Shown here in pieces: positions 1 through 5,679 of a DNA stretch of 10,495 bases (position 1 is its first letter; each line of letters begins with the position of its first letter). The notes beneath the pieces are model-generated. The model did no database searches, was not told the DNA's origin, and saw only the letters and a program-made list of their open reading frames with translations. This stretch comes from DASPKA01 sp035628335 (GTDB lineage Bacteria; Patescibacteriota; Doudnabacteria; UBA920): contig DASPKA010000116.1 of the NCBI GenBank assembly GCA_035628335.1, positions 1 through 10,495 of the forward strand, in the 5' to 3' direction. Made by a program: the position numbers and the translations under genes.

Positions 1-1
1 T

Positions 2-529
2 ATGGCTCTTTCGCTCTGTATACTGAAAAAGCCCTTTTGGGGTATGGTTTTAGCATTACTCGGTGACAATATTGATATTCATATTATGAGATTGGGTTCT
101 GGTTATATGGGTTTTGAGTTCCGCTGGGACTGGTATCAGTATATAGACAAGTGCCTAGATATTTTTATGTCTCTAATTGCTCTGCGTGTCGGGCTTGGTT
201 TTGAGGACCCGCTTGCCCGTAAAGTAACACTGGGGCTATTTATTTTTCGCGCCATAGGTGTAGGGCTGTTTTTAGTATTTGGGCTCCGTTGGATACTGTT
301 CGTTTTTCCTGACCTATTTGAGTTCTTCTTTCTGATTTATACTGGAATGCTTAGATTTTTTCCGCATATTCACCCTACACGTCAACAGTTCATTTTCGGA
401 TTATCTTTTTTGCTCGCACCTAAGCTATACCATGAGTACGGGCTTCATATACTTCCCATACCCCCATGGACCCCGCTTTTTAATACAATTAAGAGTTATT
501 TCCTACGCATATATACTTACTTTCTATAG
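2..529 (+). CDS. Hydrophobic membrane protein, unrecognised, possibly 5'-truncated
   Basis: An open frame of 175 codons begins with an ATG at the second base of the window and ends at TAG. Because the window starts there, the true start may lie upstream and the upstream signals cannot be seen. The protein is rich in Phe, Leu, Ile and Trp, with probable membrane segments near residues 50-65, 75-100 (around GLFIFRAIGVGLFLVF) and 100-120, and a less hydrophobic C-terminal third with several Pro and His residues. I recognise no family. Its base composition is AT-rich like the following 600 bp. No hairpin terminator is visible directly after the stop; a promoter for a separate transcript begins 25 bp downstream. 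It is probably an inner-membrane protein of unknown role. The long uninterrupted hydrophobic frame in AT-rich DNA supports a real gene, but spurious ORFs in such DNA can also look hydrophobic. Confidence 0.55.
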   Translation: MALSLCILKKPFWGMVLALLGDNIDIHIMRLGSGYMGFEFRWDWYQYIDKCLDIFMSLIALRVGLGFEDPLARKVTLGLFIFRAIGVGLFLVFGLRWILFVFPDLFEFFFLIYTGMLRFFPHIHPTRQQFIFGLSFLLAPKLYHEYGLHILPIPPWTPLFNTIKSYFLRIYTYFL

Positions 530-553
530 ACATGAGATAAAGTGAGTATCACA

Positions 554-582
554 TTGACTTATTTTAATAGTATTGGTATAAA
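554..582 (+). promoter_or_regulatory. Strong sigma70-type promoter with extended -10
   Basis: The -35 box TTGACT (554-559) is followed by a 17-bp spacer and the -10 box TATAAA (577-582), with TG at 574-575 giving an extended -10. Transcription would start near 589 and run rightward. The only protein-like target before the terminator at 840-880 is a 29-codon ORF at 613, so the transcript would be a small mRNA, a small RNA, or a leader. Confidence 0.6.
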
Positions 583-612
583 TAGATTCACATACTATAC
601 AGAGGGTAATCA

Positions 613-702
613 ATGCAACTTAAGCACGCTTGTGAAATCGGTTACTATTTACCATTTCACATTCCAATTCATAAAATTTTTGTAAAGGGAGTTTGGGGTT
701 AG
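613..702 (+). CDS. Possible 29-residue small protein or leader peptide
   Basis: An ATG at 613 opens a 29-codon frame ending in TAG. An AGAGGG sequence at 601-606 lies six bases before the ATG, a plausible Shine-Dalgarno site, and the promoter at 554-582 would place the 5' end about 24 bases upstream of the start codon. The peptide begins MQLKHACEIGYY and is fairly hydrophobic with several His and aromatic residues; it matches no family I know. It sits 50 bases upstream of a set of overlapping hairpins, so it could be a regulatory leader peptide rather than a functional protein. Length alone would not support it; the promoter plus ribosome site is what makes it worth listing. Confidence 0.35.
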   Translation: MQLKHACEIGYYLPFHIPIHKIFVKGVWG

Positions 703-752
703 TGTACAGATTAAATAATTGTACGCTATTCTCAGTCCCATATTTTTACAAA

Positions 753-801
753 CTTCACTATTGTTTTAACAGAGTGAAGAGGTTACTCTGTAAACGTAAC
801 C
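753..801 (+). promoter_or_regulatory. Three mutually exclusive hairpins (attenuator-like leader)
   Basis: Three short stems overlap in series. Stem A pairs CTTCACT (753-759) with AGTGAAG (773-779). Stem B pairs ACAGAGT (769-775) with ACTCTGT (785-791) and would disrupt A. Stem C pairs GGTTAC (781-786) with GTAACC (796-801) and would disrupt B. This is the 1:2, 2:3, 3:4 logic of an attenuator or riboswitch platform. It lies within the transcript predicted from the promoter at 554-582 and 39 bases before a terminator at 840. Stems of 6-7 bp arise by chance in AT-rich sequence, so the arrangement is suggestive only. No known riboswitch class is recognised. Confidence 0.3.
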
Positions 802-839
802 CTTGTCTTATTGTGCTTAATTTTTTCTTTCTCCTAAAG

Positions 840-880
840 TCCTAGGCTGTTGTTGTTTGCTTAGGATTTTTATATTTTTT
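840..880 (+). terminator. Intrinsic terminator of the leader transcript
   Basis: TCCTAGG (840-846) pairs with CTTAGGA (860-866), seven pairs with one G-U, around a 13-base loop, followed immediately by TTTT and a second T run to 880. It would end rightward transcription begun at 554-582, before the separate promoter at 892. Confidence 0.5.
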
Positions 881-891
881 ATTGTAATTCC

Positions 892-920
892 TTGACAAAA
901 GCATAAAATTTAATTATAGT
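892..920 (+). promoter_or_regulatory. Near-consensus sigma70-type promoter of the Gly/His peptide
   Basis: A perfect -35 box TTGACA (892-897), a spacer of exactly 17 bp and a -10 box TATAGT (915-920). Transcription should start near 927, giving a leader of about 29 bases before the ATG at 956. It is the strongest promoter in the window by consensus match and implies that the small downstream ORF is highly expressed. Confidence 0.7.
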
Positions 921-955
921 AAGATATTATTTATTTAGACCCATTTGTAAAACCT

Positions 956-1102
956 ATGGAAATTATTTTTATGGCTGTAGCAGCCTATATCACTATCGAA
1001 ATAATCACTAAAATCGGCGGTACTGGTGGCGGCGGTGGTGGTGGAGGTGGTTCTAAAAAAAGTGGCGGCGGCGGACACGGCCATGGTGGTGGTCATCACT
1101 AG
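956..1102 (+). CDS. 48-residue Gly/His-rich small protein with hydrophobic N-terminus
   Basis: A 48-codon ORF (ATG 956, TAG 1100-1102). Residues 1-20 are hydrophobic (MEIIFMAVAAYITIEIITKI) and could span or associate with the membrane. Residues 21-40 form a Gly linker with nine consecutive Gly and a SKKS insert, and residues 41-48 read HGHGGGHH, with four His in eight residues. A His-rich tail of this kind typically binds Ni, Zn, Co or Cu, as in the tails of SlyD or HypB; applying that here is inference. No Shine-Dalgarno site precedes either possible ATG (956 or 971). Support for a real gene comes from the near-consensus promoter 36 bp upstream, a 14-bp terminator hairpin 55 bp downstream, and a local burst of GC-rich glycine codons in otherwise AT-rich DNA. 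The GGT/GGC tract is also prone to repeat slippage, so length may vary between strains. Confidence 0.6.
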   Translation: MEIIFMAVAAYITIEIITKIGGTGGGGGGGGGSKKSGGGGHGHGGGHH

Positions 1103-1156
1103 ATAGATAAGAAATATAAAGTTATAGTATGATATAAATGTTCAGCAAACCATATT

Positions 1157-1189
1157 AAAAACTCCAAGAATTAATTTCTTGGAGTTTTT
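1157..1189. terminator. Bidirectional terminator between convergent genes
   Basis: A perfect 14-bp stem, 1157-1170 with 1176-1189, around a TTAAT loop, flanked by A5 on the left and T5 on the right. It can terminate the Gly/His peptide transcript rightward and the minus-strand transcript coming from the DUF892 gene leftward. Confidence 0.8.
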
Positions 1190-1196
1190 GCGGTAC

Positions 1197-1280
1197 TTAA
1201 ACTTTACTAGTGTCAACCTGTTCCTGGTCATGGTCTGGCAGTTGTTCAGGTAAGTTTTCTTGTTTTCCGTTATATGTCAT
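1197..1280 (-). CDS. Possible 27-residue hydrophilic protein
   Basis: On the minus strand an ATG at 1280-1278 opens a 27-codon frame ending in TAA at 1199-1197, eight bases before the terminator hairpin. The peptide begins MTYNGKQENLPEQLPDHDQE and is strongly hydrophilic and acidic, with no membrane segment. It lies 44 bp downstream of the DUF892 gene on the same strand and would share its transcript. There is no Shine-Dalgarno site. Its protein-like composition in AT-rich DNA and its exact fit before a terminator are the only support. Confidence 0.3.
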   Translation of the reverse strand: MTYNGKQENLPEQLPDHDQEQVDTSKV

Positions 1281-1324
1281 GTGGTATAAAAATTAATTGT
1301 AAGAAAATCAAAGTATTTTATTGC

Positions 1325-1813
1325 CTAACCCTCGTGTTCTTTTTCTAGAAATTCTTTGGTGATTGTTGGTATGCACCCTTCAAGCCAGGTGGCGTCTTTG
1401 CGCTTTTCTTGCACTGAAAGTTCTGCAAAAGCGCGTACAGACTCCATGCCTATGTCAGTAGCCGCAGCAGCAAGGGATGTGTAGGAAGCAATTCCTAGGT
1501 GGACAGCAGAGTAAGTGACCAGGATGTGTTTCACCACCTGGTCATGCATGAGTTCACTTGTTGCGCTTTGCACGGTGCTTGAGACTTTTCCAAAGATATT
1601 TTTTGCAGTGGAGACTTCACTCCCTAGAGACTCAATCAGCTCCTCAAGAGCATCTTTTTTTGTGCTTGAGTTTTGGGAAAATTCCCGGAACTTTTTCTGC
1701 GCTTCTGGGTAGTTGTTTAAGTCATCTGCGTATTTGTTTGCAAGATCTTCAGCTGCCTGTTCCATGGCATACGCATCATTTAGCCAGGAGAGCAGCATTT
1801 CTCTTTTTGTCAT
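1325..1813 (-). CDS. DUF892 (YciE/YciF-like) ferritin-fold protein, degenerate metal site
   Basis: A 162-residue, helix-rich protein. Its N-terminus (LLSWLNDAYAMEQAAEDLA, residues 7-25), the helix with ALEELIESLG near 55-64 and the third helix around AVHLGIASYTSLAAAA match the layout and length of the DUF892 ferritin-like family, which is linked to stress and osmotic responses in enterobacteria and whose members form four-helix bundles. From memory of the family pattern, the Glu/His metal ligands in helix 2 (HxxET) and helix 3 (VEHYEIA) are replaced here by Phe, Asn, Val and Gly. The bundle is probably kept but the diiron centre lost. There is no Shine-Dalgarno site before the ATG. It is divergent from the VOC gene at 1956, and the intergenic region carries an inverted 16-bp repeat that may control both. 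The start chosen fits the family's N-terminus. Confidence 0.75.
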   Translation of the reverse strand: MTKREMLLSWLNDAYAMEQAAEDLANKYADDLNNYPEAQKKFREFSQNSSTKKDALEELIESLGSEVSTAKNIFGKVSSTVQSATSELMHDQVVKHILVTYSAVHLGIASYTSLAAAATDIGMESVRAFAELSVQEKRKDATWLEGCIPTITKEFLEKEHEG

Positions 1814-1843
1814 ATAAGTGCTTTATTTAATTAATGATTTTCT

Positions 1844-1903
1844 AAAATGAAATACTACTTCAGTAATATGGAAAAAAAATTAACATGAGTGGTATTTCAT
1901 TTT
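1844..1903. repeat. Inverted 16-bp repeat in the divergent DUF892/VOC intergenic region
   Basis: AGTGGTATTTCATTTT on the plus strand (1888-1903) and AGTAGTATTTCATTTT on the minus strand (1859-1844) match at 15 of 16 positions and face outward, one toward each divergent gene. Together they could fold as a long hairpin with a loop of about 28 bases, but with divergent genes on both sides paired protein-binding sites or duplicated promoter elements are more likely than a terminator. A possible -10 for the VOC gene, TATACT (1923-1928), lies 20 bp after the plus-strand copy. Confidence 0.5.
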
Positions 1904-1955
1904 TTTTACAGAAATAATTTTGTATACTTAGGATGGTATTAACATAATATAGTAT

Positions 1956-2339
1956 ATGCTTTCAAATGCGCCAATCACGCCTGTGCTACCAGCAACAGAT
2001 ATAGCACGGGCTAAGAAATTTTATACAGAAATCCTAGGTCTCAAGGAGTCCGCAACTCAAATGAGTTCTGACACTGTGCTCTTTGAGTGCGGGAAGGGGT
2101 CGAAGCTTTTTATTTACCAGCGCCCACCCGCGCCTTCACAGCACACTCTAGCAAGCTTTGAGGTTGAGGATTTGGAAGCGGAAATGGCTGAACTGCGCAG
2201 TCGCGGTTTGGTTTTTGAGGAATACGATATGCCTGGGCTCAAGACTGTTAATGGTATAGCAGAAATGGGCGAAGAAAAAGCAGCCTGGTTTAAAGACAGT
2301 GAAGGTAACATTCTTGCACTTGACCAGAAAGTTACATAG
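1956..2339 (+). CDS. VOC-superfamily (glyoxalase/bleomycin-resistance fold) protein
   Basis: A 127-residue protein of typical single-domain VOC length. The N-terminal PVLPATDIARAKKFYTEIL (residues 9-27) is the classic first strand and helix of the fold: ATD followed by A-x-x-FY. A second half with SFEVEDLEAEMAELRSRG (about 67-84) and the terminal DSEGNILALDQ (113-123) match the second beta-alpha-beta-beta-beta unit, where the D-x-x-GN-x-L/I segment precedes the metal-ligand strand. VOC proteins bind a divalent metal and act as glyoxalases, dioxygenases, or antibiotic-binding or detoxification proteins; the substrate cannot be told here. No Shine-Dalgarno site precedes the ATG. The SDR gene begins 30 bp after the stop, so the two probably form an operon. 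Confidence 0.85.
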   Translation: MLSNAPITPVLPATDIARAKKFYTEILGLKESATQMSSDTVLFECGKGSKLFIYQRPPAPSQHTLASFEVEDLEAEMAELRSRGLVFEEYDMPGLKTVNGIAEMGEEKAAWFKDSEGNILALDQKVT

Positions 2340-2368
2340 AATGAATATGGAGCTATTAAAACAAGTTT

Positions 2369-3106
2369 ATGGAACTAAAAGATAAAGTAGTGGTTGTTAC
2401 AGGGTCTTCAAGTGGTATTGGCAAAACTACAGCAATTCGGTTTGCTCAGGCAGGAGCAAAAGTTGTAGTTAACTATCATGTTAACGAAGCAGGGGGTAAC
2501 GATGCGCTTAAGGAATTAGAGAAATACTCTGAAGGGCTGCTTGTTAAAGCCGATGTCTCAAGCCTTGATGAAATAAAAAGGCTCTTTGAGGAAGTTGAAA
2601 AAAAGTTTGGTACTGTTCATATACTCATAAACAACGCGGCTATTCCAAATGACAAAGTTCCCTACCTTGAGGCATCATATGACGATATTATGGAGCTTGT
2701 GCAAACAGATTTAGTAGGCCCAATGATTTGTACACAATATGCAGTCAAATATATGCAGAAACAAGGGTTTGGAAAAATTCTCAACACAAGTTCTGTTCGA
2801 GGAGCGGAGCATGGTGGTCGTTCTGTAGTCTATGCTGCTGCTAAGTCTGGTATCAACAGTTTTACTAAGACTCTCGCTAAGATGGTAGCTCCCAATATCC
2901 AGGTAAATGCAGTAGCTCCTGGATTTGTTAAGACACGAACGTACGACAAAATGTCACAAGAACAAATAGATACTTTCATGGGACAAACGTACTTGAAACG
3001 TTGGGTCACAGAGGAAGAGATTGCGGACGCATTTATCTTCCTCGCCAAAAACGATGCCATGACTGGACAAGTCATTTATGTCGACGCCGGATTTACTTTG
3101 AAATAA
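2369..3106 (+). CDS. Short-chain dehydrogenase/reductase (FabG-like classical SDR)
   Basis: A 245-residue classical SDR of full family length. The Rossmann cofactor motif TGSSSGIG is at 11-18, NNAA (the NNAG position) at 88-91, the catalytic Ser at about 141-142, the YxxxK pair Y155/K159 (YAAAK), and the PG motif in NAVAPGFVKT. Asn35 after the second strand (VVVNYH) instead of an acidic residue is compatible with NADPH. The fourth catalytic-tetrad residue, usually Asn in the helix before the active site, appears to be Asp114 (VQTDLVG), which is a mild departure. It reduces a carbonyl or oxidises an alcohol; the substrate is unknown. It could serve as FabG, but there are no fatty-acid genes nearby. 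It is downstream of the VOC gene in an apparent operon, without a clear Shine-Dalgarno site, and ends at a terminator 13 bp after the stop. Confidence 0.92.
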   Translation: MELKDKVVVVTGSSSGIGKTTAIRFAQAGAKVVVNYHVNEAGGNDALKELEKYSEGLLVKADVSSLDEIKRLFEEVEKKFGTVHILINNAAIPNDKVPYLEASYDDIMELVQTDLVGPMICTQYAVKYMQKQGFGKILNTSSVRGAEHGGRSVVYAAAKSGINSFTKTLAKMVAPNIQVNAVAPGFVKTRTYDKMSQEQIDTFMGQTYLKRWVTEEEIADAFIFLAKNDAMTGQVIYVDAGFTLK

Positions 3107-3118
3107 ATATGAATAAAC

Positions 3119-3155
3119 AAACGACCGAAGTATAGTTGCTTCGATCGTTTTTAGT
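3119..3155. terminator. Bidirectional terminator
   Basis: AAACGA-C-CGAAG (3119-3130) pairs with CTTCG-A-TCGTTT (3139-3150), 11 pairs with one mismatch, followed by TTTAGTTTTT. It ends the VOC-SDR operon; the opposite strand also carries a T-rich tail, so it can serve the convergent minus-strand gene too. Confidence 0.75.
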
Positions 3156-3161
3156 TTTTGA

Positions 3162-3509
3162 CTACATACGAATAGGCGACTCTTTGTCCAGCTTTATTGC
3201 TAGGGCTAAGATTTTGAGGGCAGTAAGAACTCGTAGAAACCTACCACCTCCGAACATGGTGCGGTACCTATGGCTTACGTCGCCTTCATTTGGGTCAGGC
3301 TTAGAGATAATATCTACAAAGCCGTCGCCCATTTCGTGGAAGAGAACTGAAAGTGTGCCTTCCTGTGTGTCATCGTCATGACTCTGGTATACAACGCCAG
3401 GACTAATGCTTTGCGGCCAAAAGTTTGACTTTAGTAGGATTCCTATAACTCGTTCTGGCTCATCCTCAAAGAGTCGCTGCAGTGCTTCATCTGAAATCTT
3501 TTTTGCCAT
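3162..3509 (-). CDS. Conserved-looking hypothetical protein, 115 residues
   Basis: A 115-residue soluble protein with an excellent ribosome site, AAAGGAG ending seven bases before the ATG, which fixes the start. An acidic N-terminal helical segment (ISDEALQRLFEDEPERVIGIL, split near residues 5-25) leads into a probable beta-rich middle with an Asp-rich loop (HDDDTQEG) and a Gly-rich turn (FGGGRFLR), ending in a helix (LTALKILALAIKLDKE). No family is recognised and no catalytic motif stands out. It is divergent from the gene at 3584 across a 74-bp region and convergent with the SDR gene. Confidence 0.75.
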   Translation of the reverse strand: MAKKISDEALQRLFEDEPERVIGILLKSNFWPQSISPGVVYQSHDDDTQEGTLSVLFHEMGDGFVDIISKPDPNEGDVSHRYRTMFGGGRFLRVLTALKILALAIKLDKESPIRM

Positions 3510-3583
3510 TGTTTCTCCTTTGTTTTGGCAAATAGTTTTCTATAACAGAAAAGTATATTATACAATATAACAAAGGAGGTTGT
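3510..3583. promoter_or_regulatory. Divergent control region with palindrome
   Basis: The 74 bp between two divergent genes hold both of their ribosome sites (AGGAG on the minus strand near 3516-3520; AAAGGAGGT at 3572-3580), an 11-bp palindrome GTATATTATAC at 3553-3563, and a small TTTTCT/AGAAAA inverted repeat at about 3536-3551. TATTAT (3556-3561) could be a rightward -10 and the minus strand offers TATACT (3557-3552) and TATAGA (3544-3539); no good -35 is clear for either direction. The palindrome overlapping the likely -10 boxes could be an operator. Confidence 0.4.
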
Positions 3584-3940
3584 ATGAGGATACGGATTGC
3601 GATGATGGAGTTTAAGGACGGTATTTCTGGAGTGATTCGTGGGGCGCCGGATGGGGTTGCACAGATCTTTCGGCTGGGGGTTAGTAGGTCCGGCGGGGGC
3701 GAGCTGTTTTGCGAAGTCGAGGGTGAAGTTAATACAATGCATGAAGAAGATGCGTTATGGGAGTCGTTTACAGTCGAAGCCGGAAAGGTAAAGAAAGGAG
3801 AGATAGCTGCCAAAAAGCATGAAATTTGGAGACGCAAAGCGTGGTTTCTGTGGAGTTCACCGGATAATCCACCGTATATGTGTTTCTTCATGGTCCACGA
3901 TGAAGATATGATTCTCCAGAAACCAAAACCTAAACGTTAG
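3584..3940 (+). CDS. Hypothetical protein, 118 residues
   Basis: A 118-residue soluble protein that begins at the ATG four bases after a strong AAAGGAGGT site; that spacing is short, so Met7 or Met8 (ATG at 3602 or 3605) cannot be entirely excluded. The N-terminal half looks beta-rich with many Gly (GVIRGAPDGVAQIF, SRSGGGELF), the middle is acidic then basic (HEEDALWESFTVEAGKVKKGE), and the C-terminal part is aromatic (WRRKAWFLWSSP), ending in a Lys/Pro tail. No family is recognised. It is more GC-rich than its surroundings, divergent from the hypothetical gene at 3509, and convergent with the PhnB-like gene. Confidence 0.7.
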   Translation: MRIRIAMMEFKDGISGVIRGAPDGVAQIFRLGVSRSGGGELFCEVEGEVNTMHEEDALWESFTVEAGKVKKGEIAAKKHEIWRRKAWFLWSSPDNPPYMCFFMVHDEDMILQKPKPKR

Positions 3941-3945
3941 ATGAA

Positions 3946-3986
3946 AAAATACCAGACGAATGCACCCTGCATTAGTCTGGTATTTT
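3946..3986. terminator. Bidirectional terminator, near-perfect 18-bp stem
   Basis: AAAATACCAGAC (3946-3957) pairs with GTCTGGTATTTT (3975-3986), and within it AATGCA (3959-3964) pairs with TGCATT (3968-3973) around a CCC loop, leaving a single G/A mismatch. A and T runs on both sides suit termination of both convergent genes. Confidence 0.85.
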
Positions 3987-4002
3987 ACTATTTATAAAGA
4001 AT

Positions 4003-4917
4003 CTAACTGTTGTAGGCTTCTTTTAGTTTTGCGATATCAAACTTTTTCATAGGAAGAAATGCCTTGGTAACCTTGTCTACTTGCTCAGGGGTACCTTGGG
4101 CTAACATTTCGCCCATTTCTTTTGGTACCACTTGCCAGGAGACACCGTACTTGTCTTTGAGCCAGCCGCACTGCTCAGCTTCTGGGACCGCAGAGAGTTT
4201 TTCCCAGAAGTAGTCTATTTCTGCTTGGTCTTCACAGTTTACAATAAGAGATACAGCTTCGTTAAAGGTAAACTCATGCTCTCGTGCGCTTTCCATAGCC
4301 GCAAACCATTGGCTCGCTAGTTTAAAGTCGGTGAACATGACCGCATCGGCCTTGTCTGGTTCTTGACCTTCACCATACCTGACAATTGCACCACGTTTGT
4401 TATCGCCGCCTCTGCCGGAGAACACTGAAAGGTAGAAGTCGGACGCTTCTTCTACTTTGCCATATACCTCCTTGGTGAAGAGGAAGAAGGGGATCATAAT
4501 GGGCCGCTCTTCTCCTTCGGGGTTGGTAAGGATCAGCTGCCATGAGAAGCCATACTTGTCTTGCACCCAACCATAGTGTTCGCTGAACGGGTATTTGTCG
4601 AGCGGCATCAAAACTTTTCCGCCTTCAGAAAGCTTTCCCCAAATTTCATCTATCCTTTGCTTTGCTTCCGGGTCCTGCGATGGATCAAAGTTTACCATCA
4701 TAGAAATTGATGGATTAAACTTAAAGTATGGACCAGCGCTTATAGACAGAAAAGAGTAGTTCCATAGCTGAAATGACACCACATCAGTGTCCCCCGATGG
4801 AGTATTACGGAGTGTAGTAATGTTGTTAATTTTTGAGTTCGGGAACAGAGAGGTATAGAACTCAGCGGCTTCTTTGGCTTCTTTGTCAAACCAAAGGTGA
4901 GGAATAATTTTTTGCAT
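4003..4917 (-). CDS. Tandem PhnB-like VOC protein (3-demethylubiquinone-9 3-methyltransferase-type domains)
   Basis: A 304-residue protein with two VOC domains of the PhnB-like type in tandem. Domain 1 (about 1-132) has the signature IPHLWFDKEAKEAAEFYTSL and LFPNSKI near 5-30 and ends in GWVQDKYGFSWQL. Domain 2 (about 139-265) has EEASDFYLSVFS and ends in CGWLKDKYGVSWQV, the same D-K-Y-G-x-S-W-Q strand. A short helical tail follows (TPEQVDKVTKAFLPMKKFD), also common in this family. Domains of this type are often annotated as methyltransferases by old homology, but they are VOC-fold proteins of mostly unknown substrate. Single-domain versions of about 150 residues are usual; the duplicated form supplies both halves of a VOC dimer in one chain. 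No Shine-Dalgarno site precedes the ATG; a promoter is visible at 4941-4970. Confidence 0.88.
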   Translation of the reverse strand: MQKIIPHLWFDKEAKEAAEFYTSLFPNSKINNITTLRNTPSGDTDVVSFQLWNYSFLSISAGPYFKFNPSISMMVNFDPSQDPEAKQRIDEIWGKLSEGGKVLMPLDKYPFSEHYGWVQDKYGFSWQLILTNPEGEERPIMIPFFLFTKEVYGKVEEASDFYLSVFSGRGGDNKRGAIVRYGEGQEPDKADAVMFTDFKLASQWFAAMESAREHEFTFNEAVSLIVNCEDQAEIDYFWEKLSAVPEAEQCGWLKDKYGVSWQVVPKEMGEMLAQGTPEQVDKVTKAFLPMKKFDIAKLKEAYNS

Positions 4918-4940
4918 ATTGAATTATTAATTATATTATT

Positions 4941-4970
4941 AGTCTAACGCATGGGTACTTATTCGGTCAA
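4941..4970 (-). promoter_or_regulatory. Promoter of the PhnB-like gene
   Basis: On the minus strand, -35 TTGACC (4970-4965), an 18-bp spacer and -10 TAGACT (4946-4941). Transcription would start near 4934, leaving a leader of about 17 bases made almost only of A and T and without a Shine-Dalgarno site. The rest of the 136-bp gap to the next terminator shows nothing else clear. Confidence 0.5.
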
Positions 4971-5053
4971 AATACATCAAATTATATGAGTCTTATTTAT
5001 AATATGCATCGAGAGGATTAAGCATAGATTAGTATGAGGATTATATAAAAATA

Positions 5054-5090
5054 TACCCGGCCCTTTAGTTATGAAAGGGCGGGTACTTTT
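5054..5090 (-). terminator. Terminator of the exported-protein gene
   Basis: TACCC and GCCCTTT (5054-5066) pair with AAAGGGC and GGGTA (5074-5085) with one bulged G, a strong GC-rich stem. It begins five bases after the minus-strand stop codon at 5091 and is followed on that strand by a T-rich tract. A T run on the plus strand means it could also act rightward, though no rightward gene is visible before it. Confidence 0.75.
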
Positions 5091-5579
5091 TTAGTATTTT
5101 GCTTTGTGGACTGCTCGTTGCATCTTTTCTGAATTCCACATTTTAAGGAGTGTCTGCACTGGTTCGGGTGCAGATTTTGCTTCATCGGAGTTCAAAAATT
5201 TGATTGCAAAGTCTGGTATCAGAGAGGCGGGAAAGGGTGTTTGGATCTTTGTTTCAGCAGACTCTACCAGTCCTACTTTCTTCCTTTCAGCTTTATTTAT
5301 CTTAAACGGCAGCTTTATAAGCTTGATCAAATCAGTTAATGTTGTGTCAAGCCGTTCGGTTTTAGTCAGGGAAGCGACCTTGACCTCACCGGTCTCACTG
5401 AATTGGCCTTGGCAGTGCTTTATGAATATCACCTCAGTCAGAGTTTTGTCGTTCTCTTTAGTGATCCGTTCGCGTGATAGTGTTATACAATCACCGTCGC
5501 GGCCTGTGACCCACCCGGTGTCCTGTGCAAAGACCGGACCAGAAGTCAAAATCAGCAAAAAAAGCAGAATGTGTTTCAT
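5091..5579 (-). CDS. Exported hypothetical protein with signal peptide
   Basis: A 162-residue protein with a clear Sec signal peptide: MKH, a hydrophobic core (ILLFLLILTSGPVF) and a probable cleavage after AQ or FA near residue 18-19. The mature part has two Cys (in GDCITL and KHCQGQ) that could form a disulfide, a beta-like N-terminal half with Thr/Lys-rich strands, and a helical C-terminus (EPVQTLLKMWNSEKM). No family is recognised. AAAAGGAG lies seven bases before the ATG and fixes the start. It is divergent from the GGDEF gene across 100 bp containing an inverted repeat, and ends beside its own terminator. It is likely secreted or anchored outside the cell; the gene at 9112 has a similar design. 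Confidence 0.8.
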   Translation of the reverse strand: MKHILLFLLILTSGPVFAQDTGWVTGRDGDCITLSRERITKENDKTLTEVIFIKHCQGQFSETGEVKVASLTKTERLDTTLTDLIKLIKLPFKINKAERKKVGLVESAETKIQTPFPASLIPDFAIKFLNSDEAKSAPEPVQTLLKMWNSEKMQRAVHKAKY

Positions 5580-5633
5580 TGTAACTCCTTTTCTTTCGGT
5601 ATCTTGCAGATTGTTTCTTATAGCTTACCATAC

Positions 5634-5667
5634 TTGTGCCGGGCGCGATTAGACGTACCTGGCACAA
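5634..5667. repeat. Inverted repeat between divergent genes, possible operator
   Basis: TTGTGCC (5634-5640) and GGCACAA (5661-5667) are perfect inverted arms separated by 20 bp; allowing one mismatch they extend by two more pairs (GG with CC). They lie between the exported-protein gene (minus) and the diguanylate cyclase gene (plus), just upstream of TATACT (5674-5679), the likely rightward -10. The GC-rich arms stand out from the AT-rich intergenic DNA. A regulator-binding site or a small hairpin are both possible. Confidence 0.4.
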
Positions 5668-5679
5668 CTAGCCTATACT

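Noticed and set aside
1025..1051. GGT/GGC repeat tract as a non-coding microsatellite
   Set aside because: The tract is in frame within an ORF that has a near-consensus promoter and a terminator, and the codons vary at the third position (GGT, GGC, GGA), which points to coding glycine rather than a plain repeat.
1515..1830. Plus-strand open frames opposite the DUF892 gene
   Set aside because: They are antisense shadows of a recognisable minus-strand family member and lack ribosome sites.
5104..5652. A 182-codon plus-strand frame longer than the opposing gene at 5091-5579
   Set aside because: The minus-strand frame has a textbook signal peptide, a strong ribosome site and an adjacent terminator; the plus frame has none of these and runs through the terminator-proximal and intergenic DNA.
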